Assembly: GCA_949317995.1 (NCBI GenBank)
Contig: OX439038.1
Location: forward strand, 73,480,659-73,544,658
DNA length: 64,000 nucleotides
Reading direction: 5' to 3'
Origin: Acholoe squamosa
Lineage: Eukaryota > Annelida > Polychaeta > Phyllodocida > Polynoidae
The notes under the pieces are model-generated. The model did no database searches. It saw nothing but the letters and a program-made list of their open reading frames with translations, and was not told the DNA's origin. The position numbers and the translations under genes are program-made. The first letter of the stretch is position 1; the number at the start of each line of letters is the position of its first letter. Positions 58,574 through 64,000 of the stretch are shown here, in pieces.

Positions 58574-58635
<62 letters not shown>
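58574..58635. repeat. (AT)n microsatellite
   Basis: About 30 AT units. Confidence 0.95.
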
Positions 58636-58638
<3 letters not shown>

Positions 58639-58687
58639 CACCGTATCGTCGTGTTCAAGTGCCCTGGCAGTCTTTGATTTGTCGGCC

Positions 58688-58830
58688 CTATTTCCCCCGG
58701 CACTTATACAAGAGAGGCACTCATTCAGAATGCAGTTTTAGGGCTTAAGAAAGATTTCATGGCCCCTGTAACCCCGGCGCTTAATTGAGACAGGCGCTTA
58801 TTCAAATCCCGGCGCTAAATCATGACGATA
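58688..58830 (+). repeat. Tandem CCCCGGCGCTTA-type units
   Basis: CCCCGGCACTTATACAAGAG and CCCCGGCGCTTAATTGAG are each followed by a GGCACTCATTCA or GGCGCTTATTCA half, and a third partial CCCGGCGCTAAAT follows. The unit is about 36 bases with a gap between copies. Confidence 0.6.
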
Positions 58831-59696
58831 TATGATTTGCCCATGTGGCATTGATGCATCATGCTGATACTATTGGTTTGCCTCAATCATCTATAGGGTA
58901 TGGTGAGCCACGGAGAAATAAAGCTAAATCTATCACCAGCTGACAGCCATGTGAATTGGTGGTGAAACAGGAATATATAGCAGACTGTGATAGGCAATGC
59001 TACTTTAAGCTTGGGCATATATATGCGCCCAGCAGGCTTGGGAAAAGGTAATACAATGCCAACAGTGGACTGGGGAAAACGTTGGGCATATCTCTACTAA
59101 TAACACTGCATGTGGAGGAGCCTGAGCCCCTGTTGGAGAACTCTCCACAGTTGGACAGTGGGGGCCTTGAGCACTGTTGGACAACTCCCCACTGCTGGAC
59201 ACTGGCCCTCAGTGAGTGTCCTTATCTCCTGGTTGCCATAGCGATGGCTGATAAGAGATGAATGCAGGTGTTGGACCATCCTCCAACAGTGGGAGAATGC
59301 AGGTGGGGAGGTGAGAGAGGGGGTATGGAGTCTAAAAAAATGCATGATTTGAAAATATTTTGATACAGTAAATGCAGCATATCTCATCACATACAACTTT
59401 GTTTTGAATGTGTCCATAAATATACCTGGATAATTTTAAGGTCTACCACAATACAGGTCTATTGCTTTGCACAAATCATTATTGCCTTACACAAATTGCA
59501 TTTTCTATTCTTAAATTTATGGTGTATGAAATTGAACCATATTTGTTGGAGGATAGGCTAACGTTTCACCCTGCTCCTAGCGAGGAGGGTAGGCAACGTT
59601 TTCCAAGCCTGTCGAGTACATTCATATCAGGGCAACATAACACTATTATATACTCAATAAACCAGAAGTATAGATGTATATACATACATGAATCTG

Positions 59697-59702
<6 letters not shown>

Positions 59703-59752
<50 letters not shown>
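59703..59752. repeat. (AT)n microsatellite
   Basis: About 24 AT units. Confidence 0.95.
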
Positions 59753-59756
<4 letters not shown>

Positions 59757-59759
59757 ACA

Positions 59760-61614
59760 TATGTAACAATACTGCTGTGTCATATTGAAATCTACTCCCG
59801 ACTGCTCGTGGGTTTCAAGTATAGTCGTTAACCAATATACACTGAAAGCTACAGGGTCATCCCACCTGTCGTCTTTTATGAATATGAATAACTATTCACT
59901 GCCTTCTACAACAAATCTACCCTTACAAAAGCTGTAGTATGGATGTTATGTGCGAAATTGATGCAGGCTCCTTGAATTTTAGCCCCTCAAGACAGAAAGT
60001 GCTTAAATCTAGGAAAATTAATATGCCTTTTTTTTTTACAATGGAGAATGAACCAATGCCTGTGCTGTACATCATACTAACACTATGGGATTTTTAGATG
60101 AAATTGAAAAGCAAGTTTTGTATAAGCATCATGATCAATGTTCAACATTTCTGACCACAAGGTTACTTGACCCTAATGAACTAAAAGGAGTCCCCAAATC
60201 CTATACCTACCAATGAGGATGAGTTTGAAAATATTTTATTTGCTCAAATAATCACTAGAATTTGTTGTAATAGCAAACCAAGAACAGACGAAATGTTAGA
60301 AAACATTGTCATAATGACATCGCCGGTTCACATTAATCTAGATATCTTTAGGTAAGGAGCGATCATTTCAAACCACAGTACTTCTACTAGTGGGGAGATG
60401 GTGGGTTTAGAGAGGGGGGCACAATGTTAGAGCGCATCCACTCGAACTCCCATAGAAAAACTCCTTTACAATCTACCTTCCCCTCCGAAGAAGCAGACAC
60501 GTTCATACCATTCATAAAATACCACAGTGTTCACCCAATTCCTGGGAGTTCTACTTGATGCATGATCTACGTATCTTCGTACCTAGGCTGATTACCCCTC
60601 TCGGTTACCCTGCTAAAGATAAAAGTCTCCTGGGATACCAATCAGCACACCTTATAGTGAGGGATTTAATCCCTTATAGAGTTCATCGTGATTCCATAGA
60701 GCCAATTCCTAGCATCCTAGGTATTATTCGACCCAAATGCACCCTGCTAAGTTACTTTGCAGCCAGTGTCAGCAGTTCTAGGGATGCTCTAGTCATACTT
60801 CCATATACCCCCTAGAGTGTACCTTTCCCAACCTCATGGCGAAATGTAAATGTTATTTGGTACATCTGGAGGTCTTCAGAGTTTACTAGCTCTCTCTTGT
60901 TGTACCATGTCAAGAAATGTCCTCCAGGTTCATGTTCCTTGGTCAACATGCTGTACCAATGTAATTGGTCTCCACATGAATGCGGACCTGGCAGACATGC
61001 AGACCCACCAGTGCTGCATTCGTGTACCATATATGATAAAGGATGGAGTGTGGTAAACTGGTGTATGGTCCTGAAAGGGTTAGGTATGGGTTCTGAATTT
61101 TGGAGAAACAAGAAATGCGGTTGTGACCTCGTAAAAAAACGCCTCCCGCCGTTCATGTCGGTAAACGAGTGTTTGATGACATGTCTCATAAAAGCAGACA
61201 TAAAGATTTCACAATTATCAATTTAGAACTCTATTCAGTAATTTTGTATTGTGAGACCTCATCACATGGGGCAAATGCAATCATCATGGCGCACTCCTGT
61301 ACCGCTTTGCGGTACCGCCGCTACGCGGCGTGGGAGGCGCTAAAAAATGTCATTCAGGGAAAGAAAATAAAGACACCAAAGATATATTGTTCTACCTCAA
61401 AGATGGTGGTGGTGCTCTGTGAATATTCTCAGATCTTTCACAGGCACACTTGAAATGGCAGTTAATAGGGCAAAGGACAGGTATGTACATGGAAGTCAAA
61501 CATACAGACTTCATTATTTGAACATAAGGGGGAGTATTAAAGAAAACCCCTACCATATTTTTATGATAGCATATTTCGGTGGAGCTTTGATCATATAAAA
61601 GGATTCTGACATGA
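59760..61614. other. No gene recognised
   Basis: The longest frames (129 residues minus at 60812-61201 and 109 residues plus at 60897-61226) overlap on opposite strands and show no domain. TTGTACCATGTCAAGAAATG at 60899-60918 resembles a right end of MITE family 1, but no left end was found. Confidence 0.35.
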
Positions 61615-61617
61615 TTA

Positions 61618-62589
61618 GGCCAAAAAAAAAAAATTGTATGTTTCCGGTAACATGTGACGAAACAGGGAAAATGATAACATTAAGGGAAATACACACAAAT
61701 GCTCTAAATACAATATTTAAGGAGATATGACCAAAAGAGTAAAATATTAAGTGAAAACAAGTCTAGGGTAACATTTTCCGATGAATCTGATTATGCTATA
61801 GCCAAAGCTCTATTTTCATTCTAAAATTACCTTATTTAGAATCCAAAAAGAATGTTTTTCCTTAAATTCAGCAGATTTGTTGACATTCGGTTGTCATGGA
61901 AACTATAATTTTGTTCTTTTTGAATAAAACATTACTTTATCATATTAATCTGTCCATAAGGTTTTCATAACTGAAAACAGAATTGAATTATCCCTTCTAG
62001 ATCCAAAATTATGTATGATCATGTTTAAAAATTGTTATTTTTTCCAATTATGACATTTTTTATGAATTTTACCAGAATATTTCAATATGCAATTGAGTTA
62101 AGGGCTATCCTAAATTTCCCCATGTTGCTGACAACGAATGTTTGAGATCTCATAATTCTGTAGCTATTTGGACTATTTTATCATGCAAAGTACTAAAATG
62201 TAGCTGAAGACGTGAATTTGAAAAAAGGGATTTTCCCTTAATGTTACGCTTTTCCAAGTTTTGTCACACATAGCCAAAAAAGTTGAGATAGGTAGGTCGG
62301 ATTTTTTTTTTTTAATTTTTTTTTTTTACCTCAGAACTTATCAAGGTATACATTTGTATTGAAATGAGGATATCATAAGTAAGTTTTTTTTCGGAAATAC
62401 CATAACAAACAGTAAACAAGGGCATATATCTTCGATCACTTATTTAGCTGATAAATAACTCAAAATTAATCCAAAAAAATGTGAAATAATGCTAAAAATT
62501 TAACAAAAATTACCCAAAAAATCTGAGGTCGGCCCTGTTTGGCTGAGGTAGGTCGGGTTACCGGAAACAAACCTTTTTTTTTTTTGGCC
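61618..62589. mobile_element. 972-bp inverted-repeat element, TTA target duplication
   Basis: The left end GGCCAAAAAAAAAAAA, then GTTTCCGGTAAC, is matched at the right by GTTACCGGAAAC, then TTTTTTTTTTTTGGCC. TTA flanks both ends (61615-61617, 62590-62592). TTA duplications are typical of PIF/Harbinger. No transposase frame, so non-autonomous. A GTAGGTCGG word near 62293 and again near 62548 forms an internal direct repeat. Confidence 0.85.
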
Positions 62590-62869
62590 TTATTGAAGAA
62601 TGTGTCACCATAGAGGAGAGCAGCACATTGAGCTAGTGCGTCTGATGGCGTCCCGATTGCCAAAATTCATCCCAGTTGTACTTGCATAACCCTCTGTTAA
62701 TTTCAAAGAGAATGAAAGGGCTCAGTGTTTAAACTTACTTGAGTGTCTATAAATGCTATATATTTGTATTTAATCATTCCCATTTACATTATGTCAAGGT
62801 GAATATCGATGCCCCATTGACAATGCACTAAACCCCCGTATTGCACCCCGGTGTTAAATAACCACGCCA

Positions 62870-62970
62870 AATCCGCACCATGACGTCATAGGTCCATTGC
62901 GCATGCCCAGCCCTTTTGAAACGTAAACATCCAAGATGGCGGCAGTCAGCTTTTCGCGATGACAATGGGT
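62870..62970 (+). promoter_or_regulatory. Compact CRE-NRF1-YY1 promoter with possible first exon
   Basis: In order: TGACGTCA (62881-62888, CREB/ATF), TTGCGCATGCCC around GCGCATGC (62899-62906, NRF1-type), and CCAAGATGGCGGC (62931-62943, YY1-type, typically at or just after the start of TATA-less housekeeping genes). The ATG in the YY1 site (62936) opens only eight codons before TGA. A second ATG at 62959 is followed within ten bases by a possible donor, AATGG|GTAAAT (GT at 62969-62970). A possible next exon, 63210-63269, ends ATTTG|GTAAGT and has an ATG at 63243. The orientation suggests a host gene running right. Confidence 0.5.
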
Positions 62971-63044
62971 AAATAAGAGTTTATTTTGAAGGATATTGAT
63001 GAAATATTGATTGATTTTCCACTCAAAAACCTTGACATAAATGT

Positions 63045-63184
63045 AAAGATGAACTCTGATTAGTTTGAGCCTCCTGTTTCTTCACTCGTGTTTCCTGCCT
63101 GCTCCACACTAGGCCATGAGGCCATTAATGGGCAGGAAACGCTCTTGAAGAAACGGTTGGCTCAAACTAATCATCGTTCACCTT
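63045..63184. repeat. 140-bp imperfect hairpin
   Basis: GATTAGTTTGAGCC (63058) pairs with GGCTCAAACTAATC (63159-63172), with inner pairs TTTCTTC/GAAGAAA and GTTTCCTGCC/GGCAGGAAAC around a loop of about 30 bases. An outer GATGAAC/GTTCACC-type match extends it. It lies just downstream of the promoter-like cluster and may be a small snap-back element or an RNA hairpin. Confidence 0.7.
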
Positions 63185-63270
63185 GACCATTTTATTGTTG
63201 CGGCATCAGGAGGCCCCCTTATAACGTCTGGCACTAGTAGTGATGGATATCGATTTCACTGTACATTTGG

Positions 63271-64000
63271 TAAGTTTTAATCAACTTGACAGATAATCTG
63301 GTCTTTAATACAGCTATAATTAGTCTTCTTACTCAGCAGGAAGAGGCAGATGTTTGGGCGATCCCTGACATTACATAAAACAGTGGCTGATCTAAATACA
63401 GGAATGTATAAACCTCTTTATTATTTACAACAACTGTCAGGATATTGCCACACATCTTTCAAATCACAAGCTCTATTAATTATTTAGGCCGGTTATTAAT
63501 TTTATGCCCTTTCCATTCTCTAGCAATGGCATTTTGGATTATAATTAAAGAAGAGGAGCAGTCAGCACATTCTTCTCTATCATTTTATATCCATGGTCTT
63601 GCCGTGTTGTGAGTGGGAATGGGCGTTTTATACCAATCTAACAGTTAGGACTTCATGCTCACGTTGAATTCATCATGAATAGAAGATTGTTTGATAATTT
63701 CATATTTTATCCTCTAGTTAATGGAAAATTGCTTTTAATTCAACCGGTACAAGCAGATTATGAGGGCTAAAATGACGTAATGTCCCCAAAACCCAGGAAA
63801 CCTCTTTTGGATATCTTATTTGAGGCTGTGTTTTGAATATCACAAATAACATAATTATGATGTGCTGCTCATGAATTTAAAGTATGCCATGTATGTACTC
63901 TACACATGCACCCATGTGTACTCAAGGGTCAATCATGGTACTTGATGATTGAAAGGCAATAAAGAACATCGAGTAACCATTTCAGCTTTTGCAAGAACCA
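63271..64000. other. No gene recognised
   Basis: AT-rich sequence to the right edge. It could be intron of the gene suggested by the promoter at 62.9 kb. Confidence 0.35.

Noticed and set aside
60812..61226. Opposing 129- and 109-residue ORFs
   Set aside because: Overlap on opposite strands, no domain, codon composition not distinctive.

Overview
The window looks like animal nuclear DNA, probably from an aquatic invertebrate. The signs are TTAGGG-type interstitial repeats, many AT, GATA and CTGT microsatellites, SINEs with 12-bp target duplications, Ty3/gypsy elements and a fragment of a protein-primed DNA polymerase gene. The species cannot be fixed from sequence alone. No complete host protein-coding gene was recognised. 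Almost everything that can be named is a transposable element, a tandem repeat or a duplicated non-coding block.

Layout. 1-4.4 kb holds minus-strand relics: a B-family DNA polymerase fragment of Polinton/adintovirus type running off the left edge, then a decayed Ty3/gypsy pol without integrase. 4.4-17 kb is mostly featureless, with small inverted-repeat elements, a CpG-rich patch, a composite AT/ACAT/AC microsatellite inside a minisatellite, and a 102-bp snap-back. 17.2-17.8 kb is an interstitial telomere-like array next to C-rich repeats.

19.5-46.5 kb is an old direct tandem duplication: copy A is about 19.5-29.6 kb and copy B about 30.7-46.5 kb. The copies align by eye along their length, and the differences are mainly insertions in one copy with an 'empty site' in the other. 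Copy B carries a 6.0-kb long-inverted-repeat element (30937-36947, flanked by CTA). That element contains a 2.5-kb insertion (31536-34069, flanked by CATA). Inside the insertion is a 687-bp LTR unit (33383-34069) that reads like a terminal-repeat retrotransposon in miniature (TRIM). Its 220-bp LTRs each contain a tRNA-like gene, and its primer-binding site matches the 3' CCA end of that same tRNA. This is the most unusual arrangement in the window.

46.7-48.7 kb is a foldback element whose arms are long minisatellites in opposite orientation. 48.8 and 57.8 kb hold two SINEs that share a body but have different tails, each with a 12-bp target duplication. 52.26-56.89 kb is a full-length Ty3/gypsy element with a 5-bp duplication. 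Its LTRs match apart from one 20-bp indel, yet its coding region is broken several times and the integrase catalytic Glu position reads Lys. 61.6-62.6 kb is a TTA-flanked inverted-repeat element. Near 62.9 kb is a compact CRE/NRF1/YY1-type promoter that may start a host gene running right, and near 50.0-50.4 kb there is a weaker candidate for a non-coding first exon.

The elements do not form a pathway. Together they record successive, nested insertions into a duplicated non-coding region. Alignments were made by eye, so boundaries are good to a few bases where target duplications are quoted and approximate elsewhere.
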